Origin: Desulfosoma caldarium
Lineage (GTDB): Bacteria; Desulfobacterota; Syntrophobacteria; Syntrophobacterales; DSM-9756
DNA length: 64,000 nt
Reading direction: 5' to 3'
Assembly: GCF_003751385.1 (NCBI RefSeq)
Contig: NZ_RJVA01000011.1
Coordinates: 62,001 to 126,000 of the forward strand
Each line of letters begins with the position of its first letter. Within the stretch, counting starts at the first letter, position 1. Positions 24,382 to 33,132 of this stretch are shown here, in pieces. Below the pieces are notes generated by a model. It searched no databases. It was not told where the DNA came from and saw nothing but the letters and a program-made list of their open reading frames with translations. Made by a program: the position numbers and the translations under genes.

Positions 24382-24605
24382 ATGCGGTTAACTGACGCTG
24401 GGAAAATTAGGCGCAAGGAATGGTTCGCCTCGACGCGTATTCGCCTGTCATACGGTTGGACGAACACGAATTGGTGGTTATGCCCAAACATGTGCACGGG
24501 ATCATTTGGACTGCGAATACCGTAGGGGCGACCCGGCGGGTCGCCCCTACCGGCCTTCTCGGGCAGGCGATGGGGCATTTCCTAGAGAAGGCGCTTTTAT
24601 GTTAA
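24382..24605 (+). pseudogene. Remnant of a REP-associated tyrosine transposase (RAYT, Y1_Tnp)
   Basis: The first frame gives MRLTDAGKIRRKEWFASTRI and then breaks. The next frame continues RLDEHELVVMPKHVHGIIWT. The metal-binding HVH motif of Y1 transposases (usually MPNHVHGI) is visible. The coding part ends in NTVGATRRVAPT, which is encoded by a perfect palindrome. It lacks the catalytic Tyr region and is frameshifted. Confidence 0.7.
24522..24550. repeat. REP-like 13-bp perfect inverted repeat inside the RAYT remnant
   Basis: GTAGGGGCGACCC and GGGTCGCCCCTAC, separated by GGC. The palindrome lies inside the RAYT reading frame and encodes VGATRRVAPT. RAYTs mobilise such REP palindromes, so the element and its mobiliser are together. 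No other copy was noticed in this window. Confidence 0.65.
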
Positions 24606-24844
24606 CGGTGTGGGATCGCCGAATGGTCAGATGGCCTTGGGCCACATGCACCGCTCCGACCTCATGAAGTCATGAGTTCGCCGCCAAAAGCCCTCAAACT
24701 CGGCAGACGCCGTAAAAGACCTTGAAGTTCCTGCGTATTGAGCTGTGTTCTCCTGGTGCCTCCCTGGCTTTTTAACCTTCAGGGCTGCGCTGACCTCTTT
24801 GGTCGAAAAGTGACGGCCCAGGACCCCTCGGCCCTTCTTTGCGT
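24606..24844. other. Non-coding stretch upstream of the dcw promoter
   Basis: The open frame on the minus strand (24627-24851) is Ser/Arg-rich with no recognisable domain and runs into the dcw promoter, so it is not called. Nothing else is recognised here. Confidence 0.4.
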
Positions 24845-24873
24845 TTGACACGGAAAAGGTGTGGTGCTAGATG
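24845..24873 (+). promoter_or_regulatory. Promoter of the division and cell wall (dcw) cluster
   Basis: TTGACA (24845-24850), 17-base spacer and TAGATG (24868-24873) with an extended -10 TG at 24865-24866. Transcription would start near 24880, directly before the MraZ boxes. This argues for the mraZ start at 24913. Confidence 0.55.
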
Positions 24874-24882
24874 TGCCCCGAG

Positions 24883-24917
24883 TGGGAAAAAGTGGGTAAA
24901 AAGGGGAAGAAAGTGGG
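24883..24917 (+). promoter_or_regulatory. MraZ-binding repeats (MRB)
   Basis: TGGG occurs at 24883, 24893 and 24914, and GGGG at 24903, giving a near-perfect 10-base period in TGGGAAAAAGTGGGTAAAAA and on. MraZ proteins bind several TGGG/GTGGG repeats at this spacing just upstream of their own gene and repress the dcw operon. The last repeat overlaps the GTG start. Confidence 0.65.
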
Positions 24918-25365
24918 ACTCCTCAAGACGCCACGGTTTCGAGGCCAATTTGTGGTGCGGTTGGACGACAAGGGGCGGTTGAGGATTCCCGCCAAGTTGC
25001 GTGAGACATTGCAGCAAAACTACACGGACGGACTCATCTTGGCCGCCGGACCTCGATGGCTGGACGCCTATCCGCCGGAAATCTGGGAAATCCTCGAAGA
25101 GAAGATCATGGCCAAGGCGGGCCTTCATGAGGACTATCGAGCCCTGATCCGCTATTACATTGCCAGCGGTGTGGAATCGGAAATCGACAAACAGGGCCGG
25201 ATTCTTATTCCCTCCCTGCATCGGGACCGGGCCAATATACAACAGGAGGTCTTGGTGGTGGGGAGTTTGGATCATATTGAAATTTGGGACATGGGCCAAT
25301 GGCGCGAGTATGACAAGTGGGCTGCGGACAATTTTGAACGTCTGAGCAAGGAGGCGTATTCCTGA
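24913..25365 (+). CDS. mraZ: Transcriptional regulator MraZ
   Basis: 150 residues from GTG 24913 (AGGGGA 5 bases upstream). The frame is open back to 24871, but that part covers the operator. It has two AbrB-like SpoVT repeats with the DxxxR signature: RFRGQFVVRLDDKGRLRIPA and VESEIDKQGRILIPSLHRD. The middle holds LAAGPRWLDAYPPEIW. MraZ forms a ring that binds repeats at its own promoter and controls the dcw operon. It is the first gene of the cluster, as is usual. Confidence 0.93.
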   Translation: MGLLKTPRFRGQFVVRLDDKGRLRIPAKLRETLQQNYTDGLILAAGPRWLDAYPPEIWEILEEKIMAKAGLHEDYRALIRYYIASGVESEIDKQGRILIPSLHRDRANIQQEVLVVGSLDHIEIWDMGQWREYDKWAADNFERLSKEAYS

Positions 25366-25388
25366 CGAACACGCCGCTTTGGCGAACC

Positions 25389-26363
25389 ATGAATGGGCCC
25401 AGCGCCATGGAGCGACGCTGCGCACCTCAAAGTCGCCACGTGCCGGTGTTGCTGAAGGAAGCCGTCGGCTTTCTTCGATGTCGCGCGGGTGGACGGTACG
25501 TGGATGCGACGGTGGGAGGAGGGGGCTATGCGGAGGCGATTCTTGAGGCCTCTGCGCCGGATGGGCTCCTTTTGGGTCTGGATTGGGACCAGGCTGCCGT
25601 GGATCGCGTGCGAAGCAGGCTGGCGCCTTATGGACCTCGGGTCTTTCTTGTGTGGGCCTCGTTTGATGGGTTGTCCGATGTTCTTCAATGGCATGGCTGG
25701 TCTTCCGTGGATGGCATTGTCGCCGACTTGGGGGTGTCCTCGGATCAGTTGGATGATCCTCGTCGGGGCTTAAGTTTTCTAGAAGACGGGCCTTTGGACA
25801 TGAGAATGAATCGAGCGCAGGGAGTCACGGCGGCCCAGTTAGTCAATACGATGCCCGAAGAGGAGCTGGCGTGGCTGATTCGAAGCTTGGGCGAGGAGCG
25901 GTTTGCGCGCCGCATTGCCGCGGCCATCTGTGCTCGGCGGCGGATTCGACCTTTTACGACCACGACGGACCTTGCCCAGGTGGTGGCGGCTGCGGTTCCC
26001 AAGAGTGCCGATACGAGGCGTCTTCATCCGGCGACCCGGACCTTTTTGGCCCTCCGGCTAGCCGTGAACCGAGAATTGGAAGTTTTGGAACGGTTTCTGG
26101 GTTCTGCATTGCAGTGGTTGAAACCCGAAGGGCGGCTCGTGGTGGTGAGTTTTCATTCCTTGGAGGACCGAATCGTGAAACGATGCTTTCAAAGTTGGGC
26201 CGCATCGTGCCGGTGTCCTCGAGACGTACCGGTGTGCCGCTGTGAAGGCCGCCCTTTGGCGAAGGTGCTCACTCGAAAGCCGGTTCGGCCCCAGGCCGAA
26301 GAAGTGGCAAGAAACCCTCGAGCTCGAAGCGCGAGGCTGCGGGTCGTAGAAAAGCTCAGCTGA
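25389..26363 (+). CDS. rsmH: 16S rRNA (cytosine-1402-N4)-methyltransferase RsmH
   Basis: 324 residues. The SAM site DATVGGGGYAEAIL, then LGLDWDQAAVDRVR, ADLGVSSDQLDDPRRGLSF and MRMNRAQGVTA are RsmH signatures. VVVSFHSLEDRIVK closes the catalytic domain. It methylates N4 of C1402 in the ribosomal decoding centre. The ATG at 25389 gives a short N-terminal tail before HVPVLLKEAV; a later start at 25407 is also possible. It follows mraZ after 23 bases. Confidence 0.94.
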   Translation: MNGPSAMERRCAPQSRHVPVLLKEAVGFLRCRAGGRYVDATVGGGGYAEAILEASAPDGLLLGLDWDQAAVDRVRSRLAPYGPRVFLVWASFDGLSDVLQWHGWSSVDGIVADLGVSSDQLDDPRRGLSFLEDGPLDMRMNRAQGVTAAQLVNTMPEEELAWLIRSLGEERFARRIAAAICARRRIRPFTTTTDLAQVVAAAVPKSADTRRLHPATRTFLALRLAVNRELEVLERFLGSALQWLKPEGRLVVVSFHSLEDRIVKRCFQSWAASCRCPRDVPVCRCEGRPLAKVLTRKPVRPQAEEVARNPRARSARLRVVEKLS

Positions 26364-26393
26364 TCCTCGAGGGATCAAAGGCCCGGAAAAAGC

Positions 26394-26657
26394 ATGCGTA
26401 TCATGGTGATTCTTCTAGGATTTATAGGCGTGGGCTTGGCGGCCTACTCCATGTGGCTTCAAACCCAGCAGGTCAATGACAGCTATCGACTGATGCAGCT
26501 GCAAGAGGAATACTCCAGGTGGTTTGAGATCAAGCGGCGCGTAGAATTGGAATGGGCAAGATTGCAAGCTCCTGACCATCTGCGCTCATTGGCTCACAGC
26601 CGGTTTCGACTTCGGGAGGCTCGAGAAAACGATCAATGGTACGTATTGGAGCCCTAG
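26394..26657 (+). CDS. ftsL: Cell division protein FtsL-like
   Basis: 87 residues. The single N-terminal membrane segment MVILLGFIGVGLAAYSMWL is followed by a heptad-rich coiled coil (LMQLQEEYSRWFEIKRRVEL and on) and a short tail SRFRLREARENDQWYVLEP. Size, topology and place between rsmH and the PBP gene identify FtsL, although the sequence of this family is poorly conserved. FtsL joins FtsB and FtsQ to activate FtsWI. Confidence 0.82.
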   Translation: MRIMVILLGFIGVGLAAYSMWLQTQQVNDSYRLMQLQEEYSRWFEIKRRVELEWARLQAPDHLRSLAHSRFRLREARENDQWYVLEP

Positions 26658-26713
26658 GGAAATAAGGCGGCACGATTTGAATGGTTAGAAATTTCTGAGG
26701 CAAAGGGTGCGCC

Positions 26714-28708
26714 ATGGAGGCGGAAGCGCAACGAGCGGAAAAGAAAAGGCCGGGATTTCGGTTCTGGTTTTCATGCCGTTTGTTGCAAGGGCTGGGTCTC
26801 GTACTGTGTGCAGCCATTTTGGGTCGATCCTTATATCTTCAGGTCGTGGACCATGCCAAGTGGAAGGAAATCCAGATCGGCCAGGTACAAAGTGTGGTGG
26901 CCATTCCCGTGTACCGTGGAAAAATCATGGATCGACGTGGGCAGGACTTGGCCTTGTCGATAAAGTCTCCCTGCCTTTTTGCCGATGGAGCGCTGATACA
27001 GGATCCCAAATCGACAGCGGCCCAGCTTGCCTCCATCGTGGGGGAACCGGCTGACAAAATCGAGCAAAAGCTTCGGCAGAACAAAAGGTTTATTCGCCTT
27101 CGTCGCGACCTTTCCATAGAAGAGGCGCAGCGCGCGATGGCCCTGAAACTTCCAGGGATAGGAGTCACTTCAGAATGGCGCCGATACTATCCGTTTAGGC
27201 ATATTGGAGGCCATGTCATAGGTTTTGTGGGTGTGGACGGGGTTGGCTTGGAAGGTGTGGAAAAGGCTTATGACGGTCTCTTGCGCCATTCGATGCGATC
27301 GACGACAGCCTTGCGAGATGGGGGTCGGCGCAAAATTTGGCTTCGGGACGCTCCGCCCCCTCTTCCCCAAGAACGGTATAGCCTGCAGTTGGCTTTGGAC
27401 GGCTACTTGCAGTCGGTGGCGGAGCAGGCGTTGCAAAAGGCCGTCAAGAAGCACCACGCGGCTGCCGGCCAGGCGATTCTCATGGATCCCCAGACCTTTG
27501 AAGTGATGGCCTTGGCTGTCTGGCCGGGATTTGACCCCAACAATTACGTAATGCATCAGCCAGCTGAGTGGCGGAACAGGGCCATCGCCGATGCCTTTGA
27601 GCCGGGAAGTTCCTTTAAGACGTTTCTCCTGGCCGCTGTGTTGGACGCCAAGTCGGCCCGACCCCAAGACCGCATCTTTTGCGAGAACGGAAGAATTCAG
27701 GTGGCCGCTCACACCATTCGCGACGTGCATCCTTATGGGTGGTTGACCGTCGCGGAAGTGCTCAAGGTTTCTAGCAACATCGGCGCTCTCAAATTGGCAG
27801 ACACTCTTGGATCGGAGCGGTTTTATCGGTACTTGGATCAGTTCGGATTCGGCAAAAAAACGGGTGTGGACCTACCCGGAGAGATTTCGGGAACCCTTCG
27901 GCCTTTGACGTCATGGCGACCTATTGATTTGGCGGTGATGGCTTTTGGCCAGGGAGTGACCGTGACAGGGTTGCAATTAACCAGTGCTGTAGCGGCCATT
28001 GCCAATGGAGGGGTAATGAAGACGCCGCGGGTTGCCAAGGCGGTGCTCGATGCCTCGGGGCGTGTCGTCAAGGAGTTTGGCCAAGACCAAGGGCGTCGCG
28101 TGTTGAGTTCGGCAACGGCCGCCAAGCTTCGAGAACTGATGCAGGGGGTTGTGGAGCCGGGGGGCACGGGAACCAAGGCCGCCTTGGCCCAATACACCAC
28201 GGCTGGCAAGACAGGGACAGCTCAAGTGGTGGAACCCGAAACCCGCCGGTATTCTCTGGATAAATACACCTCGGTTTTCGTGGGTTTTGCCCCTGTCAGC
28301 CATGCTCGCTTGGTTATGACGGTGGTGATTCATGAACCCCAGCCGGAATACTACGGCGGTGTCGTGGCCGCGCCCGTGTTTCGCGATGTGATGGAAAAAG
28401 CCCTGCCCTACCTGGGGGTATTGCCTGACAAGAAGCCTAGGGAGCTACCGGCGGCGGTGCGGAGGGTTTCCACGAGTTCCAAAAGAACCACCGGCGAAGG
28501 TGTGGCTATGACCTCAGCGGAAGACGGTCCGGTGACGGTTCCCAACGTTCAAGGGCTTTCATTAAAAGCCGCGGTCGCCGTGCTAAAGGATTTCGGCTTG
28601 GCTGTGTCGCCTCAGGGTCGAGGTCGGGTTGTCCGGCAACATCCTATGGCTGGGACCTCGGCAACTAAAGGGACGGCCGTGACCATTTACTTGGAAGAGG
28701 TATTGTGA
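26714..28708 (+). CDS. ftsI: Penicillin-binding protein, FtsI/SpoVD type with C-terminal PASTA domain
   Basis: 664 residues. A membrane anchor lies at about residues 20-42 (LLQGLGLVLCAAILGRSLYL). The PBP dimerisation domain (45-220) contains RGKIMDRRGQDLALSI. The transpeptidase has SxxK as PGSSFKTF, SxN as SSNIGAL and KTG as AGKTGTAQVV. After a Ser/Arg-rich linker, residues 605-664 form one PASTA repeat (TVPNVQGLSLKAAVAVLKDF). It cross-links septal peptidoglycan in the divisome. Its stop overlaps the murE GTG by 4 bases. Confidence 0.93.
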   Translation: MEAEAQRAEKKRPGFRFWFSCRLLQGLGLVLCAAILGRSLYLQVVDHAKWKEIQIGQVQSVVAIPVYRGKIMDRRGQDLALSIKSPCLFADGALIQDPKSTAAQLASIVGEPADKIEQKLRQNKRFIRLRRDLSIEEAQRAMALKLPGIGVTSEWRRYYPFRHIGGHVIGFVGVDGVGLEGVEKAYDGLLRHSMRSTTALRDGGRRKIWLRDAPPPLPQERYSLQLALDGYLQSVAEQALQKAVKKHHAAAGQAILMDPQTFEVMALAVWPGFDPNNYVMHQPAEWRNRAIADAFEPGSSFKTFLLAAVLDAKSARPQDRIFCENGRIQVAAHTIRDVHPYGWLTVAEVLKVSSNIGALKLADTLGSERFYRYLDQFGFGKKTGVDLPGEISGTLRPLTSWRPIDLAVMAFGQGVTVTGLQLTSAVAAIANGGVMKTPRVAKAVLDASGRVVKEFGQDQGRRVLSSATAAKLRELMQGVVEPGGTGTKAALAQYTTAGKTGTAQVVEPETRRYSLDKYTSVFVGFAPVSHARLVMTVVIHEPQPEYYGGVVAAPVFRDVMEKALPYLGVLPDKKPRELPAAVRRVSTSSKRTTGEGVAMTSAEDGPVTVPNVQGLSLKAAVAVLKDFGLAVSPQGRGRVVRQHPMAGTSATKGTAVTIYLEEVL

Positions 28709-30276
28709 TTTCTGAAGAAAAGCGTGCCAAACCTTTGATGGCTTTGTTGAATGATGTGCCGAACGCGCGCGTGATCGGTCCGAGCGATGTGCGCGTTTTT
28801 GGCCTGGCGACCGACAGCCGTCGCGTGCGTCCAGGCGATCTTTTCGTCGCTTTAAGCGGGTTGCATACGGATGGGCATGTGTTTGTCGAAGACGCGGTGC
28901 GTCGCGGCGCCAGCGCCGTTTTGGTGGAAAGGCTTCCCGAAACCGCTCTGACCGTTCCTGTGGTGATGGTAGACCATGCGCGAAAGGCCATGGCCGCCGC
29001 CGCCGCATCCTTTTACGATCATCCGGTTCGTTCTTTGAGTCTCGTGGGCATTACGGGCACGAACGGCAAGACGACCACATCCCTTCTCGTGGAAAGCATT
29101 CTGGCCTGTGCAGGCCTGCGCGTGGGTGTTATCGGCACCCTGGGATACCGATGGGGGGAGGTGAAGGAAAAACCGGACATGACCACGCCCGATGCGGCGG
29201 ATCTGCAACATCTTTTTTTCCGCATGAAAAGGGATGGGGTGAGCCACGTGGTCATGGAAGTGTCGTCCCATGCCCTGGAGCTGCACCGCGTGGATGGTGT
29301 TTTCTACGATGTTGGCGTCTTCACCAATTTGTCTCAAGACCATCTGGATTTTCATGGGTCTATGGAACGATATTTTAACGCCAAGAGGCGTCTTTTTGCC
29401 GAACACATGAAAGAGTCTCGCCATGCTCCTTCTATGGTCGTGAATGGAGATGACCTCTATGGCCAAAGGCTCGTTCAGGAATTCGCCGCGGCTGTGTGTT
29501 CCTTTGGCCTTGATTCGCGAAGCACCATTCATCCTTTAAGGTACACGCTTGGGGCGCAGGGCATCGAGGCGTCGGTCCAGACACCTTCGGGAGCGGTGTC
29601 CATCTCTTCATCCCTCATGGGCCGTCTCAACCTCTACAACATTCTGGCGGCCATTGGCGCCGTGCAGTCGCTGGGGATTTCTATGTCAGCGGTAGCCGAG
29701 GGAATTGCCGCCGTCAATTCGGTGGAAGGCCGTCTTCAGCGCCTTGACAACGAATGTGGACTTCAGGTGGTGGTGGACTTTGCTCACACTCCGGATGCGA
29801 TGGAAAAGGCCTTGGAATGCCTACGGGAATTGGCTTCGGGGCGTGTGTGGGTGGTTTTCGGATGCGGTGGGGACAGGGATCGCACCAAGCGTCCCGTCAT
29901 GGGCGCTGTGGCCGGTCGCTACGGGGACATGGTGGTTATCACCAGTGACAATCCTCGAACGGAAAACCCGGAAGCCATCGTCAAAGACATAGAACCCGGT
30001 GTGCAATCCACCGGAAAAGTAAGGTTTTCCTTCGAAGACGAGGTCCTCCCTTTGAGTGGGTACACCATTGAGGTGGATCGGCGCCGTGCCATTCGAGAAA
30101 CCATACGAAGAGCCGAACCGGGAGATCTTGTGTTTATTGGAGGAAAAGGTCACGAAACGTATCAAATTTTGGGTACGCAGGTGCGCCCTTTTGACGATCG
30201 TGTTGTGGCCCGAGAAGCTTTGGCCCAGCGCCGCGCTCGAACAATGCCCACTCAAGCTGCCGAAGGGGTATGGTGA
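28705..30276 (+). CDS. murE: UDP-N-acetylmuramoyl-tripeptide synthetase MurE (meso-DAP adding)
   Basis: 523 residues from GTG 28705. The ATP loop is GITGTNGKTTTSLLVES. TTPDAADLQHLF and MEVSSHALELHRVDGV are UDP-MurNAc-dipeptide contact regions. SDNPRTENPEAI includes the DNPR motif that marks meso-diaminopimelate specificity. It adds mDAP to UDP-MurNAc-L-Ala-D-Glu, consistent with Gram-negative peptidoglycan. Its stop overlaps the murF start. Confidence 0.94.
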   Translation: MISEEKRAKPLMALLNDVPNARVIGPSDVRVFGLATDSRRVRPGDLFVALSGLHTDGHVFVEDAVRRGASAVLVERLPETALTVPVVMVDHARKAMAAAAASFYDHPVRSLSLVGITGTNGKTTTSLLVESILACAGLRVGVIGTLGYRWGEVKEKPDMTTPDAADLQHLFFRMKRDGVSHVVMEVSSHALELHRVDGVFYDVGVFTNLSQDHLDFHGSMERYFNAKRRLFAEHMKESRHAPSMVVNGDDLYGQRLVQEFAAAVCSFGLDSRSTIHPLRYTLGAQGIEASVQTPSGAVSISSSLMGRLNLYNILAAIGAVQSLGISMSAVAEGIAAVNSVEGRLQRLDNECGLQVVVDFAHTPDAMEKALECLRELASGRVWVVFGCGGDRDRTKRPVMGAVAGRYGDMVVITSDNPRTENPEAIVKDIEPGVQSTGKVRFSFEDEVLPLSGYTIEVDRRRAIRETIRRAEPGDLVFIGGKGHETYQILGTQVRPFDDRVVAREALAQRRARTMPTQAAEGVW

Positions 30277-31685
30277 TGTGGACCTTGGCCACCATAGCCG
30301 AAGCCGTTCATGGCACCCTATACGGGCCGTCCGTGGAAGTGTTGCCTTCCCGCGTGGTCACGGACACAAGAACGCTGAGGCCCAAGGATGTCTTTGTGGC
30401 GCTACGGGGGGAGCGGTTTGACGGTCATGAATTTGTGGAAGAGGCCGTGCGGCGGGGGGCTTCGGCTGTGGTGGTTGAGCGTCTGCCAAGGGCCCACAAG
30501 GTGAGCGACCGCGCATCGGTCATTGTGGTCAAGGACACCTTGCAGGCCCTGGGAGACTTGGCGCGCTGCGTTCGGCAGCGTTTTTCTTTACCTGTTGTGG
30601 GCATTACGGGCAGTAACGGCAAAACCAGCACCAAGGAGATGACGGCTTCCATTCTCGCCCGGCGCCTTCATACTCTGAAGAATCCTGGCAATTTCAACAA
30701 TCTCATCGGTGTTCCTTTGACGCTCCTTCAGTTAACCGCCGCTCACGATGCGGCCGTGGTGGAAATGGGCATCAACGTGGTAGGAGAGATGGAGCGCTTG
30801 GTGTCCATGGTTCAGCCGACGGTGGGCATCATCACCAACATTCATCCGACCCACTTGGAAGGCTTGCGATCCTTGGATACTGTGCTTTCGGAAAAGGGCA
30901 AGCTCTGGACCGGCCTGCCAGAAGAAGGCACCGCCATCGTCAACGGCGATGACGGGCGCCTCAGGGCTTTTGCTCAAGAGATCAAGGCGCACCGTCTTCT
31001 TTGTTCTGTCGAAAAAGCTTCCGCGGACTTCTGTGTGGAAGGTGCCGTGACGGTGCTTGCCGGAGAAAGTCGGTTTCGGCTTGCCACGCCCTCAGGCATG
31101 GCATCGGTTCGGCTTGCGGCCATGGGAAAGCACCACGTCCTCAATGCCCTGATGGCGGCGGCTGCCGCTTATGTTCTGGGATTTTCTGTGGAAGAAATAC
31201 AGGTTGGCTTGGAAGATTACCGTCCGGTCAAACAGCGCATGGTGCTTGTGGAACTTCAGGACGGCATGGTTCTGGTGGATGACACATACAATGCCAATCC
31301 CATGTCCATGGTGGCGGCTTTTCGGACCATAAAAGACGTCGCACAAGCACACCCCCTGGCCTTGGTGCTTGGAGAGATGCGGGAACTGGGAGAATCGGCC
31401 GCCTCGTGGCATCAATGGGTGGGGGAACAGGCCGCGAAATCCGGGCCGACGGTCCTGGTCGTTCTCGGGGCCCATGGCCAAGATATCCTTGACGGCGCAC
31501 AGCGTGCTGGGTATACGCCGGACCTTTGTTTTCTCGCAGCAAACCATGAAGAAGCCGCTCAGGTGGTGCTGGAACACCTGGAACCCAAACACTGGATATT
31601 GGTTAAAGGGTCCAGGGGCATGACCATGGAGCGAGTGGTGGAAAAAATTCTCGAACGCAAAGGCCTCCCAAGGGTTGCACCGTGA
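30270..31685 (+). CDS. murF: UDP-N-acetylmuramoyl-tripeptide-D-alanyl-D-alanine ligase MurF
   Basis: 471 residues. The ATP loop is GITGSNGKTSTKEMTASIL, with NPGNFNNLIGVPLTLL, MGINVVGEMERL and TNIHPTHLEGL as family blocks. DDTYNANPMSMVAAF is the MurF signature of the C-terminal domain. It attaches D-Ala-D-Ala to complete the pentapeptide nucleotide. Its stop overlaps the murD GTG by 4 bases. In most bacteria mraY lies at this junction; here it does not. Confidence 0.94.
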   Translation: MVMWTLATIAEAVHGTLYGPSVEVLPSRVVTDTRTLRPKDVFVALRGERFDGHEFVEEAVRRGASAVVVERLPRAHKVSDRASVIVVKDTLQALGDLARCVRQRFSLPVVGITGSNGKTSTKEMTASILARRLHTLKNPGNFNNLIGVPLTLLQLTAAHDAAVVEMGINVVGEMERLVSMVQPTVGIITNIHPTHLEGLRSLDTVLSEKGKLWTGLPEEGTAIVNGDDGRLRAFAQEIKAHRLLCSVEKASADFCVEGAVTVLAGESRFRLATPSGMASVRLAAMGKHHVLNALMAAAAAYVLGFSVEEIQVGLEDYRPVKQRMVLVELQDGMVLVDDTYNANPMSMVAAFRTIKDVAQAHPLALVLGEMRELGESAASWHQWVGEQAAKSGPTVLVVLGAHGQDILDGAQRAGYTPDLCFLAANHEEAAQVVLEHLEPKHWILVKGSRGMTMERVVEKILERKGLPRVAP

Positions 31686-33118
31686 AACGGAAAGAAGTCT
31701 CTCACGGCTGCCAAGAAAAGCCTCTTCTCGTGGTGGTAGGGCTTGGTGTTTCGGGCCAGGCCGCTTGCCGATGGGGATTGCGCCAGGGGTATCGCGTGCT
31801 CGCCATGGATCATTCTCAGGAGCCGCCTCTTCGTTGTGCGGCGACGACCCTTGAGGCCGAAGGCGTCGATGTGCGCTTAGGTGTCCATCGGCTCGAAGAT
31901 TTTCTGCATGCCGAGCTTGTGGTGGTGAGTCCAGGGGTTCCTGTGGACACGGAGGTGTTTCGAGCGGTTCAAGAGCGGGGCATTCCCCTCATTGGCGAAC
32001 TGGAATGGGCCTGGCGGTTCCTGAAAGTTCCCACCATGGCTGTCACGGGCACCAACGGCAAGACCACCACCACCGAACTGCTGGGAACCTTTTTGCAATC
32101 GGCCGGTTTCGAGGTCTTCGTGGGTGGCAACATCGGCACACCGCTCACCGGTTGGCTTGCAGACCATTGGAAAGAGTTGTCCAACGGGACCTCCGCAGCG
32201 TCCCTGCTGGATTGGTGCGTCCTTGAAGTGAGCAGCTTTCAACTGGACACCGCTCCAAGCTTTATGCCCGACATCGGGATCATCTTGAATGTGACCCAGG
32301 ATCACTTGGATCGCTATGAGAGTTTTGATGCCTATGCGGCGTCCAAGTTCTCCCTTTTTAAGAGGTCCGCGGGGCTTGTGCAGACGGCCGTGATCAACGC
32401 AGACGACCCCGTTTGTTGCCGATGGGCTTCTCAAATTGCCGCCCAGACCCTGTATTTTTCTCGGTCGAATTCCAGCGCCGCAGCTATTACGGACGGCCGA
32501 ATCCTTACGGTGATGGACCCGCGTGGAGTGCGCCGTCAGTTTCGTTTAGACCGGTGGGCGCTGCGAGGATGGCACAACCTGGAAAACCTCATGGCCGCCA
32601 CCCTGGCCGCGTTGCGCGGCGGGGTCGACCCTCAAACGATTCAGGAGGTCATCGACACGTTTCGGCCTTCAGCGCATCGCATGGAATGGCTGGGTACGGT
32701 GGATGGCGTGGGATTCATCAACGATTCCAAAGGAACCAACGTGGGCGCCGTGATCAAGGCTTTGGAGAGCTGCGCGCAACCGGTGGTGCTGCTGTTGGGA
32801 GGACGTTCTAAGAAAACGGATTTTCGAGACTTGGCTCCCCTGTGCGCAGAGAAAGTGCGAGCGGTTGTGGGGTTTGGCGAAACCGGGCCTCAAGCGGCTG
32901 AAGAACTTTCAGGCCATGTTCCCACGGTGGTCGTCCAAGACTTGGAAAAGGCTTTTCACGAAGCCGTGCAGCGGGCCGTTTCGGGTGACGTGGTGCTGCT
33001 GTCGCCTGGGTGCGCCTCCTTTGATCAGTATGCCAACTATGCCGCCCGTGGAGATCACTTTCGCGCGCTTTTTGAGCAGCATAAGAAAAAGGCCGCGGAA
33101 CGTTCGGGAATGGTTTAG
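31682..33118 (+). CDS. murD: UDP-N-acetylmuramoylalanine-D-glutamate ligase MurD
   Basis: 478 residues from GTG 31682. LVVVGLGVSGQAACRWGL is the N-terminal Rossmann loop and VVVSPGVPVDTEVFRAV follows. The ATP loop is AVTGTNGKTTTTELLG. LEVSSFQLD and ILNVTQDHLDRYESF are substrate regions; FINDSKGTNVGAVIKAL is the MurD C-terminal motif, and LLSPGCASFDQYANYAARGD closes it. It adds D-Glu to UDP-MurNAc-L-Ala. Confidence 0.94.
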   Translation: MKRKEVSHGCQEKPLLVVVGLGVSGQAACRWGLRQGYRVLAMDHSQEPPLRCAATTLEAEGVDVRLGVHRLEDFLHAELVVVSPGVPVDTEVFRAVQERGIPLIGELEWAWRFLKVPTMAVTGTNGKTTTTELLGTFLQSAGFEVFVGGNIGTPLTGWLADHWKELSNGTSAASLLDWCVLEVSSFQLDTAPSFMPDIGIILNVTQDHLDRYESFDAYAASKFSLFKRSAGLVQTAVINADDPVCCRWASQIAAQTLYFSRSNSSAAAITDGRILTVMDPRGVRRQFRLDRWALRGWHNLENLMAATLAALRGGVDPQTIQEVIDTFRPSAHRMEWLGTVDGVGFINDSKGTNVGAVIKALESCAQPVVLLLGGRSKKTDFRDLAPLCAEKVRAVVGFGETGPQAAEELSGHVPTVVVQDLEKAFHEAVQRAVSGDVVLLSPGCASFDQYANYAARGDHFRALFEQHKKKAAERSGMV

Positions 33119-33132
33119 AGAGGGGCCACGGC

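Noticed and set aside
24627-24851. 74-codon minus-strand frame before mraZ
   Set aside because: No recognisable domain; it runs through the dcw -35 region and is low-complexity basic.
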